A stretch of DNA of 64,000 nucleotides, taken from positions 236,639-300,638 of the forward strand of contig NZ_BJXA01000003.1 in the NCBI RefSeq assembly GCF_007990755.1, given 5' to 3'. A model generated the notes under the pieces. That model made no database searches, was not told the origin of the DNA, and saw only the letters and a list, made by a program, of their open reading frames with translations. The position numbers and the translations under genes are program-made. Source of the stretch: Nocardia ninae NBRC 108245. GTDB taxonomy: Bacteria; Actinomycetota; Actinomycetes; Mycobacteriales; Mycobacteriaceae. Positions 15,626 to 25,219 of this stretch are shown here, one piece after another (position 1 is the stretch's first letter; each line of letters opens with the position of its first letter).

Positions 15626-16555
15626 ATGGCGGTGGGACACGGGCACGATCACGGGGTTTCGGCGGCGGAGGCGGGCAGCGCTTCCGGGAAGTACGTTCGG
15701 CGCCTGGCGTTGGCGATCGGGCTCGGCCTGATCACGCTGGTGACGCAGTTGGTGGTCGGGTTGTCCACCTCGTCGCTGGCATTGCTGTCGGACTCCGCGC
15801 ATGTGTTCACCGATGTGTTCGGTGTCGCCATGGCCTTGGTGGCGATCATGCTGGCGCGCCGCTCGGCGCGTAGTGCCGAACGTTCCTACGGGATGTACCG
15901 CGGTGAAGTTCTCGCTGCCCTGTTCAACGCGGTGCTGCTGTTCGTGGTGGCAGGGTGGGTGCTCTACGAGGCGATCGGCCGGCTCGCTGACCCGCCGGAG
16001 GTGCCGGGACTGCCGGTGACACTGGTCGCTGTCGTCGGTCTTGTGATGAACGTGGCCGCCCTTCTGCTGCTGCGCAGCGGCGCTGAGCACAGCCTCAACG
16101 TTCGCGGCGCCTACCTCGAAGTGATGGCCGACATGCTCGGCTCCCTCGGGGTCCTGGTCAGCGGCCTGGTCACGATGATCTTCGGCTGGCGCTACGCCGA
16201 CCCGCTCATCGGTATCGGCATCGGCCTGTTCGTCTTGCCCAGGGCCTACAGTCTGGGTAAACACGCCCTGCGAATCCTGCTGCAGCATGCTCCGGCAGGG
16301 TTGAATGTCACCGAAGTCGATGCCGCCCTGCAGGCCCTGCCCGGGGTTCAGCAGGTCCATGACCTACACGTGTGGACTCTTACCTCCGGAATGGAAGTCG
16401 CCTCGGCTCACCTGACGATCGCCGAGGACGCAAACCCGAGCGCGGTCCTCACTGCGGGGCAGCGACTGCTGGCCGACAGCTACAACCTGCACCACGCCAC
16501 ATTGCAGGTGGAATCTGCGAGCAGTGCCGAACACTGCCAGCGCATGTCCTGGTAG
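15626..16555 (+). CDS. CDF family divalent metal exporter
   Basis: A 309-residue cation diffusion facilitator exchanging Zn(II), Cd(II) or similar for protons. It begins with a His-rich segment (MAVGHGHDHG), then six membrane helices and a cytosolic metal-binding domain. The first site is seen in LLSDSAHVFTDVFG; the second reads EVMADMLGSLG, where many CDFs have HxxxD. The C-terminal domain contains VHDLHVWTLTSGM. ATG 15626 and GTG 15632 both lie behind GGAAGG, and GTG has the better spacing. Upstream frame is open to 15560. Confidence 0.87.
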   Translation: MAVGHGHDHGVSAAEAGSASGKYVRRLALAIGLGLITLVTQLVVGLSTSSLALLSDSAHVFTDVFGVAMALVAIMLARRSARSAERSYGMYRGEVLAALFNAVLLFVVAGWVLYEAIGRLADPPEVPGLPVTLVAVVGLVMNVAALLLLRSGAEHSLNVRGAYLEVMADMLGSLGVLVSGLVTMIFGWRYADPLIGIGIGLFVLPRAYSLGKHALRILLQHAPAGLNVTEVDAALQALPGVQQVHDLHVWTLTSGMEVASAHLTIAEDANPSAVLTAGQRLLADSYNLHHATLQVESASSAEHCQRMSW

Positions 16556-16662
16556 TCGCGTGACCCGCCCGGGTCGCCGTGTGCTCGGGCCTGCGTCGAA
16601 TACTCCCGAATGCCACGACACGTTGAGGAGTTCGCCTGTGACCCCGACTGTGGTCGGATAAG

Positions 16663-17076
16663 GTGCAGCACGTGGTTCACGGACCGCTCGGTCGCTTCTT
16701 GGCTGCGTTGTGCGCGGCCGTGTGGATGCTGACCATCGCGGTTCCGGACTGTCACCACGATTCGTCCGGGTCGCAATTGGCGATGTCGGTTTCTGTCGAA
16801 ACCGCATGCACCACCGGTGAGCTCACCCCCGAGCGACATCTCGGAGTCGATCATCCCGGCGACATGTTGTGTCTGCCGGGATCGCATCTCAGTCATGACG
16901 CCCTGGTAGCCGTGCCACGTGCCGAAACGTCACCGAGCCCACCGCCGACGGCGTTCGTGGCCATATCAGGTGGACTCGTAGCGCAATATCCGATCGCCCG
17001 CCACGGTCCTGGCGTGTTCGCTTCCGATGGAGGCGGGCGATCGATCCTGACTCGACTCTGTATCGCGCGGTGCTGA
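16663..17076 (+). CDS. lpqS: LpqS-like small exported protein, copy 1
   Basis: A 137-residue protein with an N-terminal hydrophobic segment (FLAALCAAVWMLTIAVPDCH) and scattered His/Cys pairs (DCHHD, HLSHD). It ends in SILTRLCIARC, the C-terminal signature I associate with mycobacterial LpqS. It precedes cysK2 and an MFS gene, the same order as the copper-induced Rv0847-Rv0849 region of M. tuberculosis. Copy 2 at 53893 ends LLTRFCIARR. The start is uncertain among several GTGs. Confidence 0.65.
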   Translation: MQHVVHGPLGRFLAALCAAVWMLTIAVPDCHHDSSGSQLAMSVSVETACTTGELTPERHLGVDHPGDMLCLPGSHLSHDALVAVPRAETSPSPPPTAFVAISGGLVAQYPIARHGPGVFASDGGGRSILTRLCIARC

Positions 17077-17174
17077 TCGACAGGCCCGCGCCGACCGCTG
17101 CGTAGGTCGGCCGGTGACCCGCTGTTGACCAGGTCCGGCCACCCTCCCGGGTGCCTACAGAATCGAGATTTCGG

Positions 17175-18347
17175 ATGAACCACGTTCTTCTCGACCAGAT
17201 CTGCGCATCACCAGCTCAACTAGTGACCGACGCGAGTCGGTGCCGCCGACCCGACGGCCTGGTCGGCAATACGCCCGTGCTGTGGATCGGGCCCCCGATC
17301 GCCCCGGCGGGACACGGATTCTGGGCCAAGCTGGAGGGCTGTAATCCCGGCGGTATGAAAGATCGCCCCGCCCTGCACATGGTCCGGCGGGCCAGCGCGC
17401 GCGGCGAGCTGCAACCAGGCGCACGCATCATCGAATCCACCAGCGGCACACTGGGACTGGGTTTGACCCTGGCGGGCACCGTGCACGGCCATCCGGTCAC
17501 CGTCGTCACCGATCCCGGGATGGAACCACTGGTCCACCGCCTGCTGACTGCCTACGGCGCCCAGGTCGAGGTGGTCACCGAGGCACACCCCAGCGGCGGC
17601 TGGCAGCAGGCGCGCCGTGACCGGGTCGCGGCATTGCTCGCCGCCGATCAGCACGCGTGGTGCCCCGACCAATACAGCAACCCCGACAACACCGCGGGTT
17701 ATGAATCGCTTGCGCTGGAACTGGTGGCTCAACTGGGCCGTATCGATGTGCTGGTGTGCTCAGTGGGCACCGGCGGGCACTCCGCGGGGGTGACCCGGGT
17801 GCTGCGACGTTTCTTCCCCGACATGCGATTGGTCGGTGTGGACACCGTCGCCTCCACCATCTTCGGTCAGCCCGCGGGCCCGCGGCTGATGCGAGGGCTC
17901 GGGTCGAGCATCCATCCGCGCAATGTCGACTATGCGGCCTTCGACGAGATCCATTGGGTGGCTCCAGCCGAGGCGGTCTGGGCTGCACGGACACTGGCAG
18001 CGACCCACCATGCCAGCGGCGGCTGGAGCGTCGGTGCGGTGGCGCTGGTGGCTGGTTGGACAGCGGGGGTATGTGCGGCCGACGTCCGGGTCGCCGCCGT
18101 TTTCCCCGACGGACCGCAACGCTACTTCGACACCATCTACAACGACGACTACTGCCGTGAGCACGACCTGCTCGACACCGATCCACCTGTCGAACCCGCT
18201 ACGATCGCACATCCGGGCGAGCGGGTCGTGCGGTCGTGGACGAGGTGCACGAGCGTCATCGACCCTCGGGAATCGAGCACACGAGCCGACAATCCGGCAC
18301 GGCCTGCCATAGGACACGGGAACGCGACGTCGGTGGTAGATCGATGA
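17175..18347 (+). CDS. cysK2: CysK2-type PLP-dependent sulfur amino-acid synthase, copy 1
   Basis: A 390-residue fold-type II PLP enzyme. The catalytic lysine is Lys62 in [14 protein letters not shown], the phosphate-binding or substrate loop [11 protein letters not shown] follows, and [13 protein letters not shown] is the glycine-rich PLP phosphate loop. Mycobacterial CysK2 makes S-sulfocysteine from O-phosphoserine and thiosulfate. It lies between lpqS and an MFS gene and overlaps the latter as ATGA. ATG 17175 was chosen by alignment with copy 2 at 54424; the two proteins are very similar throughout. Confidence 0.88.
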   Translation: MNHVLLDQICASPAQLVTDASRCRRPDGLVGNTPVLWIGPPIAPAGHGFWAKLEGCNPGGMKDRPALHMVRRASARGELQPGARIIESTSGTLGLGLTLAGTVHGHPVTVVTDPGMEPLVHRLLTAYGAQVEVVTEAHPSGGWQQARRDRVAALLAADQHAWCPDQYSNPDNTAGYESLALELVAQLGRIDVLVCSVGTGGHSAGVTRVLRRFFPDMRLVGVDTVASTIFGQPAGPRLMRGLGSSIHPRNVDYAAFDEIHWVAPAEAVWAARTLAATHHASGGWSVGAVALVAGWTAGVCAADVRVAAVFPDGPQRYFDTIYNDDYCREHDLLDTDPPVEPATIAHPGERVVRSWTRCTSVIDPRESSTRADNPARPAIGHGNATSVVDR

Positions 18348-19597
18348 TCGGTGCGTTGCGCGGCTTCGCCAGCTTCGACCTGCCCAGCCGAATGCTGATG
18401 ATCAACCAATTCGCCATCAACCTCGGCTTCTACATGCTGATGCCGTATCTGGCCGGGTACCTTTCCGGCACAGTGGGTTTGGCGGTATGGATGGTTGCTC
18501 TGGTGCTCGGTGTGCGCAATTTCGCCCAGCAGGGCATGTTCCTGATCGGGGGGACACTGGCCGACCGACTCGGCTACAAACCTCTCATCGTGGCCGGGTG
18601 TCTGCTGCGCACAGGCGGATTCGGGCTACTGGCATTGGTGGATTCGCTCGCTGCGCTGCTGATCGCCTCAGCGGCAACAGGTTTCGCTGGAGCGCTGTTC
18701 AATCCAGCTGTGCGCGCCTACCTCGCCGCGGACGCCGGGGAACGGCGGGTCGAAGCTTTCGCCCTGTTCAATATGTTCTACCAGGCCGGGATGCTGGCAG
18801 GACCGCTGGTCGGAGTTGCCTTGATGGCGCTGGACTTCCGCACCACAGCACTGGGAGCAGCGGCAGTGTTCGCGATACTGACCCTCGCCCAGCTGTGGGC
18901 GCTGCCCCAGCATCACGGCGAATCCGAACCCAGAGTGTCCTCGGTGTGGCAGGACTGGCGGATCATCCTGGCCAACCGGCGCTTCGTCGGATTCTCCGCC
19001 GCAATGATCGGTTGCTACGTGCTGTCGTTCCAGGTATATCTCGCGTTGCCGATGCAGGCGTCCTTCCTGAGCGGCCCAGCGTCACCGACCGGGCTCGTGA
19101 CCGCGATCTTCGTGGTGTTCGGCGTGGTCTCGGTCGCCGGGCAACTGCGCATCACCGCCTGGTTCACCGACCACTGGGGCACCGACCGAGGTTTAGTGGC
19201 CGGGGTAGTGATCCTGTCCGCCGCGTTCGTGCCGCCACTGCTCGCGCCCAGCGCGGCACTGTGGGGCACCGGTGTCGCGGTCGCCGCACTACTGTGCTGT
19301 GCGGCGCTGCTGGCAATCGGATCCGCAGCGGTGTTCCCCTTCGAAATGGACACCATCGTGACGCTGTCGGGTAACCGCCTCGTAGCCACCCATTACGGCT
19401 TCTACAACACCGTCATCGGTATCGGCATCCTGCTCGGCAACCTCGGCACCGGCGCGGTCCTCGACACCGCCCGCGATGCCGGTTTCGGCGCACTCGCCTG
19501 GGCGGGCCTCATCGCGATCGGCGCCACTTCCGCACTGGGCCTGCGCACCGTGCAACGGTATCCGCGACTGCAGCCGGCCCCGGCCGCCATCGGATGA
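18344..19597 (+). CDS. MFS transporter of the lpqS-cysK2 operon, copy 1
   Basis: A 417-residue major facilitator with about twelve helices: [20 protein letters not shown], the loop [17 protein letters not shown] between helices 2 and 3, and later [17 protein letters not shown]. It corresponds in position and sequence style to Rv0849 of M. tuberculosis. The substrate is unknown. Start ATG 18344 overlaps the cysK2 stop. A strong hairpin terminator follows at 19600. Copy 2 is at 55545. Confidence 0.88.
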   Translation: MIGALRGFASFDLPSRMLMINQFAINLGFYMLMPYLAGYLSGTVGLAVWMVALVLGVRNFAQQGMFLIGGTLADRLGYKPLIVAGCLLRTGGFGLLALVDSLAALLIASAATGFAGALFNPAVRAYLAADAGERRVEAFALFNMFYQAGMLAGPLVGVALMALDFRTTALGAAAVFAILTLAQLWALPQHHGESEPRVSSVWQDWRIILANRRFVGFSAAMIGCYVLSFQVYLALPMQASFLSGPASPTGLVTAIFVVFGVVSVAGQLRITAWFTDHWGTDRGLVAGVVILSAAFVPPLLAPSAALWGTGVAVAALLCCAALLAIGSAAVFPFEMDTIVTLSGNRLVATHYGFYNTVIGIGILLGNLGTGAVLDTARDAGFGALAWAGLIAIGATSALGLRTVQRYPRLQPAPAAIG

Positions 19598-19599
19598 GC

Positions 19600-19638
19600 G
19601 GTGCTGTGCCTCCACGCCACAAGTGGAGGCACAGCACC
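19600..19638 (+). terminator. Hairpin terminator after cysK2-MFS copy 1
   Basis: GGTGCTGTGCCTCCAC at 19600-19615 is perfectly complementary to GTGGAGGCACAGCACC at 19623-19638, with a seven-base loop. It lies two bases after the MFS stop. No T run follows, which is common in actinobacteria. Confidence 0.7.
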
Positions 19639-19740
19639 CGGGCCTGGTGAGGATCGCTCGGCGACGTGGTCGATCACCATCGCTCGTGCTCCTGCTCGTA
19701 GGTGATCGCCAAAATCGGCACAGACAAGCACATTCGTATC

Positions 19741-19757
19741 AACTATCGTGCATAGTA
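19741..19757. promoter_or_regulatory. BlaI-type palindrome (upstream of DUF3105-DUF305)
   Basis: AACTA, seven bases, TAGTA; one mismatch to the consensus at 12041. It lies 79 bases before the DUF3105 gene. Confidence 0.5.
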
Positions 19758-19835
19758 GTCGCCGGAAGCAACAGCGACCGAAACGGCCGTGCACCCGGTG
19801 GGGCATGGCTGGTGCCGAGCGGAAGGAACGTCGAG

Positions 19836-20657
19836 GTGGCCGGAAAGCCGAGTCGGAGACCAGGAACGCCGAAACGACCGGCCGCGGGCACCAAACGCTC
19901 GAAGGACCCGGTGCGCGCACTGACCGGCGGTCGGCGGATGCGGTGGGACATGGTCGGTGCCGCGGTCGTGATCGTCGCGCTGATCGGCGTGCTCGCCTAC
20001 AACTATGTTCCGAAGTATCTCGACCAGGCCGACGCCCAGCGCTACAGCCCCAGCGCCGCACAACCCGATCCCTCCGACCGGATCGACGGTGTGGAGAAGA
20101 AGGAATATCCCGCCGGTAAACATGTCGCGGGCTCGCAGCGGGTGGCCTACAACCAGAGTCCTCCGTTCGGTGGCCCGCACGACCAGTACTGGGCCACCTG
20201 CACCGGGATGGCCTACCCGCAGCCGATCCGCAGCGAGAACGCCGTGCATTCTCTCGAACACGGCGCGGTATGGATCACCTACAACGCCGACCTCGTCGGC
20301 GAACGCGACGTCGCGGCGCTACAAGCCAAGGTAAAAGGCAAGCCGTACATGCTGATGTCTCCGTACCCTGGGCTGAGCGCGCCCGTGACCTTGCAGTCCT
20401 GGGGCCGCCAACTCGAAGTCGACAGCGCCGACGACAAGCGCATAGACCAGTTCATCACCGCGTTGCGACAGAACCAGAACACCCACCCCGAGTTCGGAGC
20501 CAGTTGCTCCACACCAGGAGGCGGGTTCGATCCCAACAAACCGCCACCCTTCGACCCGACACCACCAGGACCCGATGCCGTACCCGTCGAAGGTGCCGCC
20601 GCACCTGCCGCGCCTGCACCGGGCACTGCTAGCCCGGAGGTCGACGGTGGCAACTGA
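19836..20657 (+). CDS. DUF3105 membrane-anchored exported protein
   Basis: A 273-residue protein with a basic start, one membrane helix (MVGAAVVIVALIGVLAYNYV) and a DUF3105 domain: PPFGGPHDQYWATCTGMAYP and ENAVHSLEHGAVWITYNADL. The conserved His residues in these motifs suggest metal binding, but the function is not known. A Pro-rich tail follows. GTG 19836 was chosen for GGAAGGA eight bases upstream. The next gene (DUF305) overlaps its end by 11 bases, so both form an operon. Confidence 0.8.
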   Translation: MAGKPSRRPGTPKRPAAGTKRSKDPVRALTGGRRMRWDMVGAAVVIVALIGVLAYNYVPKYLDQADAQRYSPSAAQPDPSDRIDGVEKKEYPAGKHVAGSQRVAYNQSPPFGGPHDQYWATCTGMAYPQPIRSENAVHSLEHGAVWITYNADLVGERDVAALQAKVKGKPYMLMSPYPGLSAPVTLQSWGRQLEVDSADDKRIDQFITALRQNQNTHPEFGASCSTPGGGFDPNKPPPFDPTPPGPDAVPVEGAAAPAAPAPGTASPEVDGGN

Positions 20658-21351
20658 CACCTCCGCTGCCACCCGGACCGACACGCCCACCCTCGGCTAC
20701 CGGACCCAGCTGGCGCTGATAGCGGCACTGGTCGCGACGCTGACCATCGGAGTGGTCCTGGGCTTCATCGGTCGCGGCCAAATCAACGACGGTGACACCG
20801 CGCCCACTCCGGGCACCGACCAAGTCGAAGTCGGCTTCGCCCAAGACATGTCGGTCCACCACAGCCAAGCCGTCGAGATGTCATCCATGGCGCTGTCCCA
20901 AGCGGTCGACCCCGCCGTGCGCACCCTGGCCTATGACGTGCTGACCACCCAGCAAAGCCAGATCGGCACGATGCACGGCTGGCTGGTGCTGTGGGACCAG
21001 CCGACGATCTCGACCCAGCCGGCCATGAGCTGGATGCGGGGAGCGACCACCTCGATGCCAGGGCACAGCATGCCTGCAGACGGCACCATGAAAATGCCCG
21101 GCATGGCCACCCCCGAGGAACTGACGGCGCTGCGACGCACGATCGGCCCAGCGTTCGACTCGCTGTATCTGCAACTGCTACTGCGCCACCACGAAGGCGG
21201 ACTGGCCATGGCCCGCTTTGCCCGCGACAACACCACCATTCCCGCCGTCACAGCACTGGCACGCCAGATCGACTCCGCGCAAACTGCCGAAACCCAAACT
21301 CTGCGTGAACTTCTCGACCAGCGAGCTGTCGCACCCCTGCCTATGAATTGA
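20647..21351 (+). CDS. DUF305 family exported protein
   Basis: A 234-residue protein with one N-terminal helix and two ferritin-like His/Met motifs: DMSVHHSQAVEMSSMALSQA and LLRHHEGGLAMARFARDN. The middle is Met-rich (TTSMPGHSMPADGTMKMPGM). DUF305 proteins are frequent in copper loci and their Met/His sets look suited to Cu(I)/Cu(II) binding, though the role is unproven. GTG 20647 has GGAGG upstream and lies inside the previous gene. A second DUF305 lipoprotein is at 52747. Confidence 0.82.
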   Translation: MATDTSAATRTDTPTLGYRTQLALIAALVATLTIGVVLGFIGRGQINDGDTAPTPGTDQVEVGFAQDMSVHHSQAVEMSSMALSQAVDPAVRTLAYDVLTTQQSQIGTMHGWLVLWDQPTISTQPAMSWMRGATTSMPGHSMPADGTMKMPGMATPEELTALRRTIGPAFDSLYLQLLLRHHEGGLAMARFARDNTTIPAVTALARQIDSAQTAETQTLRELLDQRAVAPLPMN

Positions 21352-21388
21352 CCGCACAGACCGAGCGCGGAGCCAAGTGGCAGGTGGG

Positions 21389-21405
21389 AACTATGGCGGA
21401 TAGTT
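21389..21405. promoter_or_regulatory. BlaI-type palindrome (upstream of blaI copy 2)
   Basis: AACTA, seven bases, TAGTT: a perfect inverted repeat of the variant half-site, about 98 bases before blaI copy 2. Confidence 0.5.
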
Positions 21406-21502
21406 GTAGTGTCGGCTTGGCCGCTGCGATGGCGCATCGCGGAGTAGCGACACGCGCACACGCCGAGGCCCGCACGGGAGCGTGTGGGAAAGGACAGGGG
21501 TA

Positions 21503-21865
21503 ATGCACGGGCTCGGCACCCTCGAATCACGGGTGATGGATGTGCTGTGGGCAACGACCGAAGCGTTGACTGTTCGCGATATTCTCGAGCGTCTGCCGGA
21601 TTCCTACGCCTACACCACCATCCTGACCGTCGTGACCCATCTCTACGAGAAGCAATGGGTGGTGCGGGTCATGCATCGGCGTGCGTATCTGTATCGCCCA
21701 GCCAGTACACGCGCCGAGGCCACCGCGAGGGCGGTGCGCGAGATCATTGATGCCAGTAACGATCCCGAGGCGGTTCTGCTGCATTTGGCCAAATCCACCA
21801 GCGACGCCGAGTCCGACGCGTTTCGACGTGGTTTGGTGCGGCGGACGAGACGGTCGACGAAATGA
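21503..21865 (+). CDS. BlaI/MecI/CopY family repressor, copy 2
   Basis: A 120-residue winged-helix repressor: LGTLESRVMDVLWATTEALT and AYTTILTVVTHLYEKQWVVR. Like copy 1 it has no cysteine, so direct thiol sensing of copper is excluded. ATG 21503 follows AAGGACAGGGG. The stop overlaps the start of the M56 gene (ATGA). The sequence differs substantially from copy 1, so the pairs are paralogous rather than a recent duplication. Confidence 0.86.
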   Translation: MHGLGTLESRVMDVLWATTEALTVRDILERLPDSYAYTTILTVVTHLYEKQWVVRVMHRRAYLYRPASTRAEATARAVREIIDASNDPEAVLLHLAKSTSDAESDAFRRGLVRRTRRSTK

Positions 21866-22809
21866 TCGTCGCCTTTGGACTGGGATTGTTCGCGGCACTG
21901 TTGTCGGTGGTAGCACCGCGGGTCCTTCGATCCATGATGCTGGCGGCCTCGCCGCGGGTGATGGCGGCGGCCTGGCTGACCTGCATTACGGCCGTCGTCT
22001 TCCTCGCAGGGTGCGCAGTGCTCGTTTCGGTGTGGCCGGGACACGCGTCAGTAGTCGAGACCGTTGAAACGACGATGGTTTGCCTGACCGCTTTCCTCCA
22101 CACAGCACCGGCCTGGTCCATCAATCCGTGCGCGGTGTTGGGAGCCGTTGTTGCGGCTGCGGTAACCGGCCGGCTAGCGGTGACAGCACGTCGATTGTCA
22201 CGGGCAGGGGCCCGGATCCGGGCGTATCACCGAGACGTCATCGCTGTCGTGGCCCGCATCACCGAGGATGTCGTTCCGGTGATGTGGCTCGATCACCCCC
22301 TGCCTTTGGCCTATAGCGTGGATGGGCGACCAGGCATCATCGTGGCTACCGACGGACTGGCTCGGTCGCTGACCGAGCCGCAGCGCCGCGCGGTGCTGGC
22401 GCACGAACACGCCCACTTGCGGGGCCATCATCACCTCATGATCAGGATCTGCGCGGTGATGGCTGCCGCCCTGCCCTGGATCCCGTTGTTCGCCGCCGCC
22501 CCACGGGCTGTAGCGACGTTGGTCGAACTAGACGCCGATGAGATCGCTGCGACCGCTACCAGCAGGCCCGCGATGTGCGGCGCGTTGCGTGCGGTATCGG
22601 AATCGGCGAGCACTGAGCACTCAGGGCTGGCGTCGTTCGGTAACGAGGTCGTCGCACTACGACTACGCCGACTGGAATCGGCCAGCGGCTCGACGCCGCA
22701 ACGATTCTCGGCGGTGGTCGCACTGTGCTTGCCGGCGACGCTGGCGGCTGGCATCGCCGCAGCCAGCATCGCGGGCATGGGCGGCATTGCTTGCCTACTT
22801 TTGCCCTGA
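21862..22809 (+). CDS. M56 family (BlaR1-like) membrane metallopeptidase, copy 2
   Basis: A 315-residue membrane protein with hydrophobic N-terminal helices and the zinc-protease motif HEHAH in VLAHEHAHLRGHHHLM. A conserved acidic segment ELDADEIAA follows. It has no extracellular sensor domain. As the partner of blaI copy 2 it probably releases that repressor on an unknown envelope or metal signal. The His-rich run after the motif (RGHHH) is also seen in copy 1. Confidence 0.84.
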   Translation: MIVAFGLGLFAALLSVVAPRVLRSMMLAASPRVMAAAWLTCITAVVFLAGCAVLVSVWPGHASVVETVETTMVCLTAFLHTAPAWSINPCAVLGAVVAAAVTGRLAVTARRLSRAGARIRAYHRDVIAVVARITEDVVPVMWLDHPLPLAYSVDGRPGIIVATDGLARSLTEPQRRAVLAHEHAHLRGHHHLMIRICAVMAAALPWIPLFAAAPRAVATLVELDADEIAATATSRPAMCGALRAVSESASTEHSGLASFGNEVVALRLRRLESASGSTPQRFSAVVALCLPATLAAGIAAASIAGMGGIACLLLP

Positions 22810-22853
22810 CGCGGGCAGCATCAACACGCGCCGAGGTCCGTGCATGAGGCGTC

Positions 22854-23143
22854 GAGTAATGAACGGATTATCGAGGTCTTCGACAAGAACGCCCCTGGCT
22901 ACGACCGTCAGATCGGGTTCTTCGAGCGTGCCGTTCTGCCGGGCGCGTGAATGGGCGGCGGCCCAGGCGCGGGTCCGGGTCGTCGAGATCGCAGTCGGTA
23001 CCGGGTTGAACCTGCTGCGCGATCCCGTGCCTTACCTGAAGGCTGCCGGTTTCCGTGTCGAGCAGTGCCGTCGCAGTGGTCGGGGAGGGATCGGCTTCCG
23101 CGTCCGCACCTGGCCAGCCCCTGTAGCGCAATCGTTCTGGTGA
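22854..23143 (+). pseudogene. Methyltransferase relic with frameshift and deletion
   Basis: The first part reads NERIIEVFDKNAPGYDRQIG in one frame to a stop. After a one-base shift near 22947, REWAAAQARVRVVEIAVGTG continues as a SAM-binding motif. The next residues LLRDPVPYLKAAGFRVEQ belong near the end of such proteins, so the middle is deleted. This is a broken class I methyltransferase gene. Confidence 0.7.
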
Positions 23144-23178
23144 TCGCCCATCGTTGAGGCGGTTGCCATTGGTGATCG

Positions 23179-24099
23179 TCAGCTGATCTTCTGTCGTGCC
23201 TCGTCCGCAATCGCCGCCGCGTTGGTGGTGCTGATTTCGCAAGCGCCGTGAGTGGTGAAGGGCTCGGCGAGTTGGGCGAGGTAGCCGACGGGGTAGTTCG
23301 GTTTAGCGGCCATGCCGAGGTCGGCGCCGCTGAAGCGGCGGGCGGGGTCGTAGCTGTAGGTGCGCAGCAAGTGGTCCCAGAGCAGGGTGAACAGTCCGAA
23401 GTTGACGTCGCCGATGCCTGCCCATTTGAGGTGGTGGAAGCGGTGTCCTTCATTGAGCGCAAGGACATGTTTGAAGGGACCGACGCGGTAGTCGGCGTTG
23501 GAGTGCTGCAATAGGAGTTGGACCGCGACGGCCAGGGACAGGGCGGCGGCGACGGGGACGGGTATGCCGATCAGGAGCAAAGGTATGACGCCTGCGGTCA
23601 TTTCGATGGTTTGGTGCAGGGGGTGTTTCATCAGGCCGTTGAGTCCGTAGAAGCGGGTGACGCTGTGGTGCACGGCGTGGAAGCGCCACAGGATCCCGAT
23701 CTTGTGACTGGCGTAGTGGGCGAGGGTGATGCCGAGGTCGGTGATGAGTATCGCGATCAGCACCTGCGCCACGAAAGGTATTGCTGTAGGCCAGATCCCG
23801 TCTCCAGGGATGAGGGCGGCAAGAGCCGGGATGGCGGCGACGCTGGCGAGGATGAGAGTTTCGTTCACGAAGGTGTGGGCGGCGTCGCGGCCGCTGTCGC
23901 CGGTCGGGGTGTTCCAGGTTGTCTCGTAGGGCAGCAGCCGTTCGGCGGCGAAGGACAGCGCGATCGCGGCGACGAGCAAGCCGAGAAGCCAGAGTTTGTT
24001 GGTGCCGGTGGCGGCGATAGCGATGCCGATGCCGTTGATGCCGAGCAGCATGAACGGTGCGTAGCCGTAGCGGATGGCCGGGTTGATGATCGTGGACAT
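23179..24099 (-). CDS. Sterol desaturase / fatty-acid hydroxylase superfamily protein
   Basis: A 306-residue membrane protein with the di-iron histidine boxes of the family: HYASH, RFHAVHHS, and EGHRFHHLKWAG. Helices surround them. These enzymes use O2 to hydroxylate or desaturate lipids; the substrate is unknown. ATG 24099 was preferred over 24165 because it precedes the conserved hydrophobic start. It lies downstream of an AraC regulator and shares its strand with the monooxygenase gene. Confidence 0.82.
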   Translation of the reverse strand: MSTIINPAIRYGYAPFMLLGINGIGIAIAATGTNKLWLLGLLVAAIALSFAAERLLPYETTWNTPTGDSGRDAAHTFVNETLILASVAAIPALAALIPGDGIWPTAIPFVAQVLIAILITDLGITLAHYASHKIGILWRFHAVHHSVTRFYGLNGLMKHPLHQTIEMTAGVIPLLLIGIPVPVAAALSLAVAVQLLLQHSNADYRVGPFKHVLALNEGHRFHHLKWAGIGDVNFGLFTLLWDHLLRTYSYDPARRFSGADLGMAAKPNYPVGYLAQLAEPFTTHGACEISTTNAAAIADEARQKIS

Positions 24100-24161
24100 G
24101 ACTTCAGCCTGACCTGCACGCGGGGTTCGGCGCTTGAAGAAATCGGCTGACTGCCGGTGAT

Positions 24162-24902
24162 TCAAGCTGGAGTGGATCGCCAGCCTGCCGCGAGAAGTGC
24201 GTCGGTGGGGGTGATACCGAATAGGTCGCGGCAGGTACGGGTCAGGTGTGCGCTGTCGGCGAAGCCCGCGGCGTGCGCGGCGCGGGTGAGTGAGGCCCCG
24301 GCGCGGACCTCATCGATAGCGCGTTGCAACCGCGCCCAGCGTCGCCACGCCGCGTACGGCAGGCCGATTTCGGCGGCGAATAGATGCGACAAACGGCTTG
24401 GCGACATCGCGACCTGGTCAGCCAGCTCGACCAGCGCCGGGGGACCGTTAGGGCTTTCGGCGGCCCAGCGCAGCGCGGCGGCTACCGCTGGATGGGAGAG
24501 GCGCTGCCGTGGCGAGGGATACACGCCGGGTGCCGGGCGCGGGGCCGTGCCCGGCACCGGTGTAGCGGCGGCGATCCAGGCAATTGTGCTGTCGGCTGTG
24601 CGGTCGTCGACACGGGCGACCGCAGCCTGGCCTGGTGCTCCGGCGGGGTCTAGGTACGCGAGGAGCCCAGTGGTGCCGGGATCGGCGTGGACTTCGTGGC
24701 GGACGCCGGGCGGGATGATCGCGCTGTGCGCGGGGGCGCTGCGCCCGGCCGCATCGATCAGGGTGACCCGGCCGTGGGTGACGAGTAGAACCTGCACCGC
24801 GGCGTGGGAGTGTGGTGCGGTGTCGCCGATGTCGCCGGTGAACGCCATCAACCCAGGGGTGAATACAACCCCACCGAGCCATCGGCTGCCATTGTCTATC
24901 AT
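24162..24902 (-). CDS. AraC family transcriptional regulator with cupin domain
   Basis: A 246-residue regulator. The N-terminal cupin-like sensor contains HSHAAVQVLLVTHGRVTLID and PPGVRHEVHADPG. The C-terminal pair of helix-turn-helix motifs contains VELADQVAMSPSRLSHLFA and FADSAHLTRTCRDLFGITP. ATG 24902 overlaps the stop of the truncated transporter gene (ATGA). It probably controls neighbouring genes, but no operator can be identified. Confidence 0.83.
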   Translation of the reverse strand: MIDNGSRWLGGVVFTPGLMAFTGDIGDTAPHSHAAVQVLLVTHGRVTLIDAAGRSAPAHSAIIPPGVRHEVHADPGTTGLLAYLDPAGAPGQAAVARVDDRTADSTIAWIAAATPVPGTAPRPAPGVYPSPRQRLSHPAVAAALRWAAESPNGPPALVELADQVAMSPSRLSHLFAAEIGLPYAAWRRWARLQRAIDEVRAGASLTRAAHAAGFADSAHLTRTCRDLFGITPTDALLAAGWRSTPA

Positions 24903-25219
24903 TGCTGAGCAACAGTTTTCGGTAGTCGCGCTGCGACCAGAATCGCGATGAGCGCGCAAATGGCGGCGCTGGCGAGGAACACAGATGGCACCGCCTGTGT
25001 ATAGAGGTCAGCTGCCGCGTCGGCAAGCTCACCGCTCTGGATCCGGGGATCCATTCGTGTCACCCGGTTGGCGCCTGCGATGCTGTCGCGGGTGGTGGGT
25101 TCGGACAGCGCGGCGAGATGTGGGTCCAGAGTGCCGATGTAAGCGGCATCGAGCAAGGTGCCCGAAACACAGTCGGCACAGCGGCACAACGGTGTCGTCG
25201 GGCAGTTCGCGGGCTTCAC
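24899..25219 (-). pseudogene. C-terminal fragment of an MFS (DHA2-type) transporter
   Basis: The fragment encodes only the last segment of a drug:H+ antiporter: TRDSIAGANRV, then ADLYTQAVPSVFLASAAICA and RLPKTVAQQ. The preceding residues (MKPANCPTTPLCRCADC) are not transporter-like. The 5' part, at least ten helices, is missing. It overlaps the monooxygenase and AraC genes by four bases on each side, suggesting a deletion inside a former operon. Confidence 0.65.

Noticed and set aside
15371-16360. Long leftward open frame of 329 codons opposite the CDF exporter
   Set aside because: It is the antisense shadow of a clearly conserved transporter in high-GC DNA; its product is low-complexity Arg/Gln/His and has no protein-like features.
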